A DNA stretch of 64,000 nucleotides from JBLIRR01 sp049472395 (GTDB lineage: Bacteria > SZUA-182 > DTGQ01 > JBLIRR01), in NCBI GenBank assembly GCA_049472395.1, contig JBLIRR010000013.1:81878-145877 (forward strand). The letters are read 5' to 3'. The translations under genes were made by a program, and so were the position numbers. Below the pieces are notes generated by a model. It was not told the DNA's origin and made no database searches. It saw only the letters and a list, made by a program, of their open reading frames with translations. How positions within the stretch are numbered: the stretch's first letter is position 1; the number at the start of each line of letters is the position of its first letter. Of this stretch, positions 1 through 9,500 are shown piece after piece.

Positions 1-784
1 AGTATCCAACCTGTTTCGGGCCATGACAATCAGTACATGATGCCGCATTTCTGCTTCCATATTTTACATTGCGCCAATGAAAATTGTTTTTAAAATCCAG
101 CGTTGATTCAAGACCATAACTCTTCATTAAGAGTTCATTGCCATGACAATCATTACAAAGCTCAACAATCTGCATATCATTCCAGCGTGCTTCGGTCCGC
201 GATACAAAATGGTCCAGGAAGCGTTGAGCCCATTCACTTTTTTGATGGCATGCGATACACCGTGCTAACACATTGATCTCTGCCTCGCCATGCCCGCTGA
301 ATATTCCACGCAGGGGTTGATAAATGGGATTTTGATGACAGTATTTACATTTGATCTGTCCGTCTGCATAGCGGAAAGCTTTTGATTTTCCATGCACACT
401 GTTCTCAAGATCATTTACAATTGGTTTATGAGAGAAATCCTTTTCAGTCGAAGGTTCTTTAACATGGCATTTTATGCCACAATCTACCCTTTTGTTAGGC
501 TTATGAGGCACTTCTTTAATCGTCGTATGACAATGGGTACATGCTACATTTCCATGCACTGTTTTTCGGTAAATAGCCTCATTCACATAAAATACCCTCT
601 TGTTTCCCGTCTCCGGTTCAAAACAACCGAGGCCTGAATAACGGTGACATAACTGACAGTTCTCATTATCGGCTGTATGTCCTGGGGGAGAGGCAAGAAA
701 TATACATAAAAATATTGTCAACAGAAAAATACCATAAATCCTCCCCTTCTGCTTAAGATCAGGCCATCTGCTTCGACTTATCAT
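1..784 (-). CDS. Multihaem c-type cytochrome, 3' end outside window
   Basis: Read on the minus strand from the ATG at 784, which follows a GAGGAGG ribosome site, the frame stays open for 261 codons to the left edge, so the C-terminus is missing. The N-terminus has a charged stretch and a hydrophobic segment (about residues 17-31), a signal peptide or anchor, so the protein is exported. Seven haem-attachment motifs are visible: CQLCH (43-47), CTHCH (82-86), CGIKCH (102-107), CKYCH (146-150), CIACH (176-180), CNDCH (210-214) and CTDCH (250-254). The third has three residues between the cysteines instead of two. Extra histidines between motifs could be distal ligands. The likely role is periplasmic or outer-surface electron transfer; the partner is not known from the sequence. 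Confidence 0.88.
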   Translation of the reverse strand, partial: MISRSRWPDLKQKGRIYGIFLLTIFLCIFLASPPGHTADNENCQLCHRYSGLGCFEPETGNKRVFYVNEAIYRKTVHGNVACTHCHTTIKEVPHKPNKRVDCGIKCHVKEPSTEKDFSHKPIVNDLENSVHGKSKAFRYADGQIKCKYCHQNPIYQPLRGIFSGHGEAEINVLARCIACHQKSEWAQRFLDHFVSRTEARWNDMQIVELCNDCHGNELLMKSYGLESTLDFKNNFHWRNVKYGSRNAASCTDCHGPKQVGY

Positions 785-1165
785 ACAATCCCCTCCTCTT
801 AAATGGTTTATTGAAATTAAGATTTTATAATTTTTTCAATAAGTGCTGAGGTCAATAGAAAAATATTGTGGTATTACTTTATTATAAACAGTTAAAAATT
901 GCAAGTGTCTAAACAGTATAATTGGGCATTCTTCATTCTAAACACTATACCTCAAGAATGAGTATAAGTATGGGGGTACACGGGGAAGTGCCCCATTTTT
1001 GTTCTTAAGGGGTGCTCATGTACCATGAAAAATAGCCTCTGCACAAAAATAAAGATTCGTTCTGCACCATAATAAGGCGCCCTCATATCTTTTATAAAGG
1101 ATGAATAATTTATAATTTATTGATATATAGTATGATACAGCAATATTAAACCAGAATTTACTATC
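785..1165. other. Intergenic region between divergent genes
   Basis: This AT-rich stretch separates the minus-strand cytochrome from the plus-strand FlgO-like operon. It has short G/C runs at 982-985, 991-994 and 1009-1012 that could fold weakly. I see no convincing gene; the short minus-strand frame overlapping 1016-1276 lacks a ribosome site and coding character. Confidence 0.5.
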
Positions 1166-1181
1166 AGGCATTTTATTTGCA
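1166..1181 (+). promoter_or_regulatory. Probable sigma-54 (-24/-12) promoter for the FlgO-like operon
   Basis: AGGCAT (1166-1171), five bases, then TTGCA (1177-1181). The GG and GC doublets are separated by exactly ten bases, as sigma-54 RNA polymerase requires. Expected transcription start is about 1192, some 40 bases before the ATG at 1233. The element and its flanks closely resemble the one before fliL at 23574. Confidence 0.6.
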
Positions 1182-1232
1182 TAAGGGGAAAACTGAGTGA
1201 AGCTTCTCTCACAATTATCATTTGAGGATACG

Positions 1233-1835
1233 ATGAATATAGTAAAAAAATATATCTGGATCGCACTCTTCATCATTACGGTTTTACCTGGGTGTGCATC
1301 TATTTCTCTTCAGGGAAAGGGAAAAACGTCAGATAATTTTAGATATTTTGACAGTATGATCGAGCAGATCACTGAAGAATTTTCCATTGTATCCTCAAAT
1401 AATTTTTCTCCTGATAAAAGATTGTTAATCACTACATTTGTAGATTTAAATAATTTAAAAAAATCTTCAGCCTTTGGACGTCTTCTCGCAGAGAGATTGA
1501 TTACATCCCTAAGCAATTTGGGCTTTAAGGTTCTCGAGATTAGAGGTGGCCCAAATCTTTTCATAATCGAAAACGAAGGGGAAATGGTTTTAACAAGAAA
1601 AAATGAACAAATACCTCCGGAAATTAATGCAAATGCTATTATTTATGGCACCTATTTAGTCTCAGAAAAAGAAATTTTAGTCACCGCCAGACTTGCCCTT
1701 GCCTATAATTTTCAAGTCATAAAAAGTTGGAGCGGAAGCATTCCGAGAAGCCTTTGTATGGATAATCTCCTAGGGGATCGATTATTTGATGTTGATGTGT
1801 ATGAGCGAATACCAATGAGAGAGGCATATAAATGA
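1233..1835 (+). CDS. FlgO-like outer-membrane lipoprotein
   Basis: A 200-aa lipoprotein: a short hydrophobic signal ends in the lipobox LPGC, so cleavage would leave a lipid-modified Cys. The ATG at 1233, preceded by TTGAGGA, was chosen over the in-frame GTG at 1197 because it gives a normal-length signal peptide. The body contains the pattern of the FlgO family (a flagellar outer-membrane lipoprotein studied in Vibrio): a strand ending in TTFVDLNNL, then SAFGRLLAERLITSL, then a late segment ANAIIYGTYLVSEKEI. FlgO is linked to the outer-membrane part of sheathed or H-ring flagella. The gene overlaps the next lipoprotein gene by 4 bases (ATGA), so the two are probably translated together. A direct flagellar role here is inference, supported by the sigma-54 promoter it shares with fliL. 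Confidence 0.78.
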   Translation: MNIVKKYIWIALFIITVLPGCASISLQGKGKTSDNFRYFDSMIEQITEEFSIVSSNNFSPDKRLLITTFVDLNNLKKSSAFGRLLAERLITSLSNLGFKVLEIRGGPNLFIIENEGEMVLTRKNEQIPPEINANAIIYGTYLVSEKEILVTARLALAYNFQVIKSWSGSIPRSLCMDNLLGDRLFDVDVYERIPMREAYK

Positions 1836-2527
1836 GTGCTTCTTTGAGGAAATGCATAGTTATTTCGATTCTTTTCCTGAGCGGGTGCGGTAATTTATTA
1901 CATCTTGGCAGAACAAGCAAACAATACTCGGATATACCGGTATTTTCTGCGAAACCTGTGCATAATTATCCGAATCTTTCCGCTGGGCGCTATAAGATCA
2001 CTTTTATCGCTGAACAACTGACGAAGGTTTTCAAATTAGAGGACCTACGAGATACATCCGTGATTGTTCTGCCTATTCATGAGATAGGTAAACCCAAAAA
2101 CATAATCAGCTCTTTTGGGACTTATTTTTCAGAACAGCTTAAAACAGAATTATACCTCAATGATTTCACCGTCCTCTATCCCGGGCAAGAACTTGAAGAG
2201 CAACTTTCCACTTACCTTACAGGGAACCTCGACTATTTCATGTCATCACAGGATGATCCCGTAATGAACAAATTAGTTGATTCAGGTGTCATGGCCATCA
2301 TTTGTGGCTCATATCAGGTAAGCACTAAAAAAATTTATATTAATGTTCAGATGATTCTTTTAGAGAATTCAAAACTGATATCTATTGGAACCTGTGAATT
2401 GAAGAAGAATAAGGAAATCATGAGATTAATTACTAAGAAAAGAATGATTACCCGGGCAGAAGCCTTTAAGAGTCAGAATGAGGAAGATCACGAGGTATTA
2501 AGTTTTACTGTAAAGGGCAAGGAATAA
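1832..2527 (+). CDS. Second, diverged FlgO-like lipoprotein
   Basis: A 231-aa protein with lipobox LSGC at about residues 16-19, so a lipoprotein. The core resembles the upstream FlgO-like protein in order: a strand VIVLPIHEIG, a helix FGTYFSEQLKTELY, a late strand VMAIICGSYQVSTKKIYI. The family residues are less well kept and the protein has an added C-terminal charged tail. The start codon overlaps the stop of the first lipoprotein gene. The pair may form a hetero-oligomer at the outer membrane. It could also be a general TolB/CsgG-fold lipoprotein rather than a true FlgO. Confidence 0.65.
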   Translation: MSASLRKCIVISILFLSGCGNLLHLGRTSKQYSDIPVFSAKPVHNYPNLSAGRYKITFIAEQLTKVFKLEDLRDTSVIVLPIHEIGKPKNIISSFGTYFSEQLKTELYLNDFTVLYPGQELEEQLSTYLTGNLDYFMSSQDDPVMNKLVDSGVMAIICGSYQVSTKKIYINVQMILLENSKLISIGTCELKKNKEIMRLITKKRMITRAEAFKSQNEEDHEVLSFTVKGKE

Positions 2528-2534
2528 TGTATAG

Positions 2535-5500
2535 ATGCCATTAAAGAAGAACCTTTTCATTTATGGGGTATTTTTATTTTTATTTACCTATGTGATTAAC
2601 GCTCACGCATCAGTTTCAATTCTTATGAAAATGATGCCCATAGGGACTGAGGCACGTGAGTACGTAATACCTGGTGAAAAATTCACCCTCTCTTTCGAAC
2701 TCCTTGATGTCGGGGCTCTGGAAGAGATTGGAGGGATTGCTGTTGACCTTGTCTTTGATAATGAGCTCTGTGCTATTACGCCTAATCTCGATGTGATCAT
2801 ATCCCCAGATATTGATGACAAGAAAACACTGTATAAAAATCTCATTGAAGAGAATAAATTAAGGGTTCTGCTCATCGGTTTTAATGATAAAATAATTCCA
2901 CGGGGTTCTCATCTCTTTACCGCTGCCTTTAAGGTAATCAAGCGACCGGCCGTTGTGCCCGGGACTATAATTTACAATCACGCCTCTTCATCGACCGTAT
3001 CTGCAGTAGGGCTTACGACGACAGGGAATAATATTTATATACCAATCTTTGAGACTCCCCCTCTCTTATCACACATAACAGGAAAAGTAACAAATTCTCA
3101 GACAGGGCAAGGCATCCCCGGTGTACTCGTCGGGTTAATCAACGAAAACCGGCCTGATATATTTTATCAGACACTGACTGATAGCTTTGGAAATTATACA
3201 ATCTCAAATCTTATAGAGGGTACGTATACACTTTTGGCTTTGAAAGATGGTTACAGTGCCTCTATGGATAAAGGCCTTTCCTTTGTTCATGGAAATACAC
3301 TCACTAAAAATATTTCCATTAGTGCAGGTACGATTGATTTTGGCTTTATTTATCCCGCACGGTCAGTAGAAGAACCCTTTGTCACCTCTCTTCCCTTTAT
3401 ACGCGTATATGGAATTGCTGATACCACTATTTTTTCAATCGCTGTCAAAGGAAAATATTTAGACAATTACACCCCTGGAGATTATATCTGGAATAACGAA
3501 ATCTATCTATCTCCCGGAGAAAACCTGATTTCTGCGACTGCATATGATAAAAATGGGAAATCCCTTGATAATGCACGTATTATGGTTAATCGAACATCAG
3601 AGGATAATTTTAAAATCAACATCCCAACCGAGAATGAGGCCTATGAAAGCTCTCAGTCTCCCATATCAATCGGGGGTATCACGACCATATATACGGCAAT
3701 AATATATTTAATATTAAACGGAAAAGAAACTACAGTATCAGATTATACAGCCGGAGACACAGTATGGAAGACGAATGTTACCTTGCAAGAAGGAGCAAAC
3801 TTTCTGGATTTTATTGCACGACGCGCTGATGAATCTTTGGTGGGTAAAGATTCCATAGCCATTAATTACAATCCCTCAACGCCTACGGTGGATCACATAA
3901 TTATTACGCGACCCACAACGGGTGATTATTATAAAACCGGCCAGTCTAGCATAAATATTGGTGGTCAGACCCCAGCCGATACTCATTCAATTACCATGAA
4001 CGATACTCCATTGTCCGGATACATCCCTGGCTCCACTATATGGACTGCGCAGTCGGTCACTTTATTGGAAGGAGCAGGTAATCTATTCACTTTCAAAGCA
4101 TTTGACGCCAATGGAGAAAGTCTCGGGATAGCGTATATCACCATCGAATATGATCCTGATTATACTGGAGAGGAAACCTTTAAGATCACACTCCCTTCAG
4201 AGGATGCCTCCTATACTCATACTGCAGAAAGTCCACTCATTACAATAGGCGGGACTTCCCGAGCCAGCACTTATGAAATAAGGCTTAATGGGATACCCAT
4301 ATCCGGATACCAGCCGGGAGAGACAAGCTGGTCTGCCTCATATTCTTTGGAATCAGGAACAAATCAGATAACTGCTGTTGCCTATAATGCAGAATATCAG
4401 GAAATTGGATCTGATACCATCGCGATTACCTTTATCCTTAGCTTCGGCAGCATGAAAATTACACAGCCGGATGAAGGCAGTTTTCAGACCACGAAAAGAA
4501 AGGTTCATATAGGAGGGCAAACTGATATACGCACACATGAAATTATGATGAATGAATCACTGATTCCTGAGTATGAAGCAGGCAGTTCGAGCTGGTCCTA
4601 TGAGGCGACCATTTATATCGGGGAAAACAGCTTCGTTTTCACTGCCTATGATAGTAATAAAAATATTATCGGAAGAGATGAAATTACTATTACCAATCCC
4701 GGTGTTCTAAAAATAACCGGACCCACTGAAAATGATAATTATACAACTGAAAAAAAAAATCTTCGATTATATGGCGAGGTGTCTGTGGCAGAGCCTATCA
4801 CCACTACTATAAAAATAAATGGCAAAAGCCTTCTGGATTATAATGAGGCGTCTCCATACTGGTCATATGAGACAGAGCTTTCATACAGTGAAAATGATTT
4901 TTATGTGCTTGCTTATGATGACGATTCGGACACTCTCCCAATTGGATTGGATTTTGTAAAGGTTGTGTATCGGGAGATTATCGATCCACCCTGTTTTCAA
5001 ATCATACATCCTTCTGATGATCCTGCCATAGTAAAGGAGAATAACCTCATTATAGAGGGCGATACACCCTCTGCGACACGCATGATTTACCAGCTTAAGG
5101 ATGAAAAAAGAATAGGTATTTCATATACCACGGGAGACATTTATTGGAGCGATTCAGTTGATCTTCAAATAGGGCAGAATGTCGCGCGCTATGAAGCTGT
5201 TGATCCTTATGAGGATGTGATAGGACGAGTGAATCTCTTAATTATTTGCACAGGCGTCATGAGGATTACCGAACCTGTTTCCAACACTATTTACTATCAA
5301 ACTGATGATGAGGAGATCGACATTACACTCCAAGTCGATACACCTGGCGTAACTTTATTGATAAATAATGCACCTCTTGCCGGGTATAGCGGACAATCAA
5401 TCATTCACTATTCAGCAAATCTTGAAGAAGAACAGAATAATTTTGAATTTATCCTTCTTGACAGCTTTGGAGAGAAGACCGGCTATTCACTATTAATAGT

Positions 5501-5573
5501 AACTAAGAGCACCTATAATAACAAATCAGCAATAGGGTCTTGCTTTATAGAAAGTATTTCCTTTTCATTATAA
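2535..5573 (+). CDS. Large secreted Ig-repeat protein with N-terminal cohesin-like domain
   Basis: A 1012-aa protein with a signal peptide (residues 1-26). In order: a cohesin-like beta domain (about 27-165, with GGIAVDLVFDNELC), a carboxypeptidase-regulatory-like domain (about 178-262, from ITGKVTN to LALKDGYS), then about eight copies of an 85-95 residue Ig-like repeat (about 278-995). Each repeat shows ITxPTxxxxYxT, then IxIGGxT, a turn YxxGxxxW, and LxxGxNxxxFxAYDxxG. The extreme C-terminus is a short GSCFIES-type tail like the CFI-box sorting signal, but cut short. It lies 7 bases after the second FlgO-like lipoprotein and seems to share its promoter. The likely role is a cell-surface scaffold or adhesin; ligand unknown. 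Confidence 0.82.
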   Translation: MPLKKNLFIYGVFLFLFTYVINAHASVSILMKMMPIGTEAREYVIPGEKFTLSFELLDVGALEEIGGIAVDLVFDNELCAITPNLDVIISPDIDDKKTLYKNLIEENKLRVLLIGFNDKIIPRGSHLFTAAFKVIKRPAVVPGTIIYNHASSSTVSAVGLTTTGNNIYIPIFETPPLLSHITGKVTNSQTGQGIPGVLVGLINENRPDIFYQTLTDSFGNYTISNLIEGTYTLLALKDGYSASMDKGLSFVHGNTLTKNISISAGTIDFGFIYPARSVEEPFVTSLPFIRVYGIADTTIFSIAVKGKYLDNYTPGDYIWNNEIYLSPGENLISATAYDKNGKSLDNARIMVNRTSEDNFKINIPTENEAYESSQSPISIGGITTIYTAIIYLILNGKETTVSDYTAGDTVWKTNVTLQEGANFLDFIARRADESLVGKDSIAINYNPSTPTVDHIIITRPTTGDYYKTGQSSINIGGQTPADTHSITMNDTPLSGYIPGSTIWTAQSVTLLEGAGNLFTFKAFDANGESLGIAYITIEYDPDYTGEETFKITLPSEDASYTHTAESPLITIGGTSRASTYEIRLNGIPISGYQPGETSWSASYSLESGTNQITAVAYNAEYQEIGSDTIAITFILSFGSMKITQPDEGSFQTTKRKVHIGGQTDIRTHEIMMNESLIPEYEAGSSSWSYEATIYIGENSFVFTAYDSNKNIIGRDEITITNPGVLKITGPTENDNYTTEKKNLRLYGEVSVAEPITTTIKINGKSLLDYNEASPYWSYETELSYSENDFYVLAYDDDSDTLPIGLDFVKVVYREIIDPPCFQIIHPSDDPAIVKENNLIIEGDTPSATRMIYQLKDEKRIGISYTTGDIYWSDSVDLQIGQNVARYEAVDPYEDVIGRVNLLIICTGVMRITEPVSNTIYYQTDDEEIDITLQVDTPGVTLLINNAPLAGYSGQSIIHYSANLEEEQNNFEFILLDSFGEKTGYSLLIVTKSTYNNKSAIGSCFIESISFSL

Positions 5574-5869
5574 GACCTTGGGTACTTTGAGCACTCCCTT
5601 GTGTAAGTGTCCCTCTATTCCTTTATTTCCTCAAAAAAAATTTTTTATTTCAAAGTTTTCGAATAATTACTCCGATGTAAAAAAAGAGACAGATAAAAAA
5701 AAGAGACAGATAAAAAGCGTATAAATTAGAAGGAGTTAACTATTTTTGATTTCGTATGAGAAAGGAGGAAAATGGAGAAGAAAAACGTTGAGGGAAGCAG
5801 AGAAAAATTCAATATAACGAAACAAGAAATGAGATTTCAATTTAACAATTTTATCTTAAGGAGCAAACC
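5574..5869 (+). other. Intergenic region with a short tandem repeat
   Basis: Between the Ig-repeat protein and the small cohesin-like protein. It holds poly-A/T runs, a two-copy direct repeat of A7-8 followed by GAGACAGAT (5679-5694 and 5695-5711), and a possible 33-codon reading frame (5772-5873). I see no strong terminator; the weak inverted bases around 5580-5612 are not convincing. Confidence 0.5.
5679..5711. repeat. Two-copy tandem repeat (16-17 bp unit)
   Basis: The unit is a run of seven or eight A followed by GAGACAGAT, present twice back to back. It probably arose by slippage. It lies in untranslated DNA upstream of the cohesin-like gene. Confidence 0.8.
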
Positions 5870-5873
5870 ATGA
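5772..5873 (+). CDS. Possible 33-aa leader ORF
   Basis: An ATG at 5772 follows AAAGGAGG (5761-5768), the strongest ribosome site in this gap though only 3 bases from the ATG. The 33-codon frame ends in a TGA that overlaps the ATG of the next gene (ATGA), an arrangement typical of translational coupling. The peptide starts MEKKNVEGSREK, is charged and has no signal peptide. No family is recognised. It could be chance, since the region is purine-rich. Confidence 0.3.
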   Translation: MEKKNVEGSREKFNITKQEMRFQFNNFILRSKP

Positions 5874-6490
5874 AACAGTATGTAAAGATTTTTTCCTGCA
5901 TCTGCTGCTTTCTTTTAATTTCCACATTCGTTGCCCTTCACGCAGATGCATATGAACCTGTTGCATCTGAAGTAGTTTTTGGTTTGGTAGCAGAAGATAT
6001 TGTTACTTCAAATGGGCCTTGCCGTAGGGTAAATTTTAACCTTAAAAAAGGTCCAACAGCGAACCCAGTGAGTGTATCGGTTACCATAAAATACGACAGG
6101 ACAGTGTATAATGCTGTTGGGGAACAAGATATAAAAGCCTCCCCTAACCTTAATAATAAAACCTTAAGCACACGATTCGATCCTAAAAAACCGGATGTTA
6201 TTGGAGTAGTAGTCGGTTTAGAAAATTTCAACACTGAAATTCTTCCCGAAGGGTATCTTTTTTACGTTGATCTTGTGACACTGCCGAATGTAACCCCAGG
6301 CAGTGATTCGATTTATCTTAGTGGAAATTATGCGGATGATGGACCGAATCAAGCATGTACTGCTGACGGAAGTGACCTCACGGTATTAAGTGAATCGGGC
6401 GTGACCTTTAATAATGGTAATTCAGTGGCAACGGTGGATGAATCAGGCGGATCTTCACCCCGTACATGCTTTATTAACGCATTGGAATGA
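5870..6490 (+). CDS. Small secreted cohesin-like protein with CFI-type tail
   Basis: A 206-aa protein with a clear signal peptide (about 1-27) and ribosome site AAGGAG (5859-5864). The mature part looks like one cohesin-fold domain: a strand VSVSVTIKYDRTVY, a middle region with VGVVVGLEN, and a late strand GYLFYVDLVTLP followed by TPGSDSIYLSG. Cohesins bind dockerin modules, and the next gene ends in a dockerin-like module. The C-terminus, SSPRTCFINALE, resembles the beginning of the CFI-box C-terminal sorting motif but stops after a few residues, like the tail of the 1012-aa protein upstream. The cohesin assignment rests on pattern only. Confidence 0.72.
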   Translation: MKQYVKIFSCICCFLLISTFVALHADAYEPVASEVVFGLVAEDIVTSNGPCRRVNFNLKKGPTANPVSVSVTIKYDRTVYNAVGEQDIKASPNLNNKTLSTRFDPKKPDVIGVVVGLENFNTEILPEGYLFYVDLVTLPNVTPGSDSIYLSGNYADDGPNQACTADGSDLTVLSESGVTFNNGNSVATVDESGGSSPRTCFINALE

Positions 6491-6527
6491 GATTATAGAA
6501 TACTAATAAAAGAAAGGGAGGCGTAAA

Positions 6528-9500
6528 ATGGAAATGATAAAAAGAGAGAATTATTTAATTCTTATTGGCCTGTGTATTATGGTCTTTACCCTAGCTTTCT
6601 GTGCTCCGCAAGCTATGGCCGGGAAGCAGGAAACTCTTAGGAGAGAAGGCCATTATGGCGGAAAAGTCTATGCAGTGAAAGTATATAAACACACATGTGA
6701 TACTGATGCGACCACTGATGATACCTTCTATAATATTGCAGCAACCGAGTCAGGATTAAAAATCTTTAGCCATGGTGATGCGAGTGAAGACCGATCACCC
6801 CTCTGGATAAATGATTTTCCCGATCCCAACGATGTCACATCTTATCAAGGCGGCGCCGTGGGACGAGGGATAGATTATCTCAAAACCGGTCTTGATGTTG
6901 TGAGGATAAACAATGAGGATAACAAACCGACAGATTATGCATTCTATGCAGATGGGGCAACTCTTTATATGTTGGATATCTCTGATGTGACAAATAATAT
7001 TGAAATTGTTGACTCTATCCCTATCCCAAATGTAAGGGCAGTCAAGGTTGATTATATTCCTGCGGGAAGCAGCGGCAGCAACATGTACTATGCCTTTGCC
7101 CTTGCATATCAAGAGGGAACTCCAGGTACGACCTCACTTGCTATTTGTAAAATTGATACAGGCGCAACTGACGTATTGAGCAGTTTTGGGGCTATCAACC
7201 TTGATAAAGATTCAACAAACCCGAATAATGAAGGTGGCTGTGCTCTTGATTTCATTGGGGATTTTGACAATGACGGAACTCGAGAAGACCCCTATCTGTT
7301 TATCGCTGATGGAACAGAAGGAATTAAAGCGGTAAACCTTGCAAATCTTTATGCCTCCTCGCCTTCTTTGCCTACGACGAGCAATCTGACTGATATTGAT
7401 ACGACAGGGACGGCCCTCGGTATTGATGTGGTCCGCTTTGGTGATAATGTATACGCATTCGTAGCTGATGGTGATGATGGCCTAAAGGTGTATGATGTGA
7501 CGACTCCTTCGAGTATGAGCACAAATGATACTCTAACCGGCTCACTTGCCTTCTCATACGAAACAGGATATTCAGGAAAAGCATATGATGTAAAGCTCTT
7601 CGGCACCACGGCATTTATTGCCAATGGGAAAAATGGTGTCCAGATAGCGGATGTCTCAGATCCGAATAATCCTGTGGATATCACACTAAGCAAATACAAT
7701 GGTTCGGGTGCGAGAATGACCTATATTGATTCGGATTTAAGCGCTGATAGATTCCAGGGCACCGCTTATGGTCTTGATTTCGATGTGAGCAGCGATGGAA
7801 ATACCTGGAAAGAAAAAGCATATCCGATTATAGCATGGGGAGAAGCAGGACTTGTCAAAATGAAAGCGGAAATAGAAGAAGTGGACAAAGATGCTCTTGC
7901 CCGAATTGTGGATATGGTATCTGATGGGACTTATGTGTGGATTTTACGAAACGATGGAAAATTATCACGTATCACTCCGGGATCCAGTATGACTATTACT
8001 ACTACAACAAATAAGGTTTTCTCAGATGCTACATGTGATTTCCATAATTGGTGGGGTGAACATACAATTGGTAACATTGTATCATGTGGCGATTATATTT
8101 ATGGCGTCGATGATCAGAGTATGGACAAGATCGCCCGTGTAAAGAAAACAGGTTTTTCTACTTCATCCACATCTCAGGCATCATATAGCCAGGCTTCGGA
8201 TTTTAGTGATGATTTTCATCTTGGGAGTGCTTATATTCAAAACTTTATCCTCCGGCTCTTCACAAATGGCACAAATGTCTTCTTTGTAGATTATGATATA
8301 AGTGGCGATGGAGCAACTACTACTTCCAATAATGTTCTTCATTATAATCAACAAGGAGAAATCGGAAGACTCGACCTGAGCAAATTTGCTGCCGAAGCTG
8401 ATATGATCGAGACTAATGCACGAATCTTTGACGTGTCCGCGGATCCCAGAGCTTCAAGGATTGTTGTTACCAATGACTATATATATGGAATTAGATATGG
8501 GCACAATAAATATGGTGACGGCTCTGGTGACTGCTTAGTTCAAATTCCAACAAGCTTTGCGGCGACATCGACAGCAATCGTGGATGATACCCATGGAGGT
8601 CGCAATTGGCCGGATATTGTTAATTTGGTAACTGACGGCACTAATGTGTGTGCAGTGGATCAATCTGGCGATCTTTTGCTGCTTAAAACCACCAATTGGT
8701 CCTCAACGTCTATAGATGTTATAAGAAATGATGAAAATCATTTTATTACTCCAAGCATTACCGCCGGATATTCTCATCCTGTTGGAAGAACGATTCCCAT
8801 TTTTATTCAGGGTAATTATGTTTATGGTAGGAAATATGATGCAACGGGTTGTTTATCCAGAGTTCAGATAGCCGGATTTCCCGGTACCACAACCTTTGGG
8901 CGCGATACCTCGGCTGACTATGCTAATTTCACAATCAGAGCTCCTGAGAATGCAGATCCGCCTGGTCAATTGACTGGTGCTGTTGCAGATGAAATAATAT
9001 ATATTACTGGAGATGGCCAGGATATTTATGTAATGAGGGATGAAACCGGTGATATATATAAAGTGGCAATTGACCGGTTTGGCACTTCAGATGATATGAC
9101 GGCAGATGCTATTCGATCAAAGGCTTCATACTTCCGTTGGATGGATGATGATGTTGATGATTCTTATGATTCCACTGTAGATTGCGGGAAGATAGTATTC
9201 TGTAAAGGGTATATTTTTGGTATTGCTGATGATTCCTCTGCTGACTTATCGGAAATTGGATTTATTGTAGATGAGACTAATGATAAAGTATGCCTTAAAA
9301 AAGGAGGGAATAAGTTTAATGATTATTATCCTTATTTTTGCGGAGATGCCCGTGATATAGTATTTTACAAAAACAGCAATAATGATAGTAGTGATGATGT
9401 GTATATTGCTGATGGAGAACGAGGTATCGTAAAAATTCAATTCTCAGCACCTACAGATGCCTCTTCTGATTTATATCCTGATGGGAAAGTCTGGCATCAT

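Noticed and set aside
392..637. 81-aa plus-strand frame
   Set aside because: It is antisense to the cytochrome gene, where seven haem motifs prove the minus strand to be coding.
1016..1276. 86-aa minus-strand frame
   Set aside because: It overlaps the FlgO-like gene start and its promoter, has no ribosome site and no family features.
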